A DNA stretch of 35,362 nt. It comes from Vibrio sp. Isolate32 (lineage in GTDB: Bacteria; Pseudomonadota; Gammaproteobacteria; Enterobacterales; Vibrionaceae). The stretch spans positions 1-35,362 of the forward strand of contig NZ_JAKEUQ010000020.1 in assembly GCF_022397955.1 (NCBI RefSeq), given 5' to 3'. A program made the translations under genes and the position numbers. The notes beneath the pieces were generated by a model that ran no database searches, was not told the DNA's origin, and was given only the letters and a program-made list of their open reading frames with translations. Below, in pieces: positions 34,215 to 35,362 of the stretch. Positions within the stretch are counted from its first letter, which is position 1; the number at the start of each line of letters is the position of its first letter.

Positions 34215-35362
<1,148 letters not shown>

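Overview
The window looks like chromosomal DNA of a marine Vibrio, most likely of the V. splendidus type. This rests on moderate GC, a typical Vibrio gene set (DUF4144, DcuB-type carrier, SMR protein, dCache chemoreceptor, FrmA/FghA) and protein sequences close to what I know from that genus. No rRNA, tRNA or CRISPR array was seen. The species cannot be fixed from the sequence alone.

The left 7.4 kb is an accessory, decayed region. It holds the tail of an IS66-type transposase, a gene cut by that insertion, a secreted GH43-like beta-propeller protein, an internally deleted IS5-family element with a pentanucleotide repeat, a two-gene unit for a phospholipase D-type enzyme and a Tat-exported alpha/beta hydrolase, a second internally deleted IS5-family (IS903-like) element with perfect 19-bp ends, and the 3' part of an unidentified gene with a stop codon.

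From 7.5 kb onward the genome is mostly ordinary. An AEC-type permease is followed by a purine-degradation operon read leftward (xdhA-xdhB-xdhC-guaD), which turns hypoxanthine/xanthine and guanine toward urate. Upstream in the same direction lies a GntR/FCD regulator. Palindromes of the form TTGTATACAA occur at both the xdh promoter region and the regulator's own promoter, so this regulator probably controls the operon and itself. Next come a Tag-like DNA glycosylase, a GNAT acetyltransferase, an HD hydrolase, a HAD phosphatase, and a rightward dcuB-type C4-dicarboxylate carrier.

From 20.8 to 35.4 kb lie small housekeeping or stress genes: DUF4144, an LPD1-type zincin, a flavin reductase-like protein, an unknown 135-residue protein, a decayed AGE-family epimerase gene with three TGA stops, a DUF2975/Xre-like pair, a GST with a divergent LysR regulator, a chemoreceptor, a photolyase/cryptochrome gene broken by a one-base frameshift, a Nudix protein, a small membrane-anchored protein and an SMR protein. 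The right end is the glutathione-dependent formaldehyde detoxification pair frmA-fghA, separated by an unusually structured intercistronic region. Most transcription units are bounded by clear hairpin terminators.
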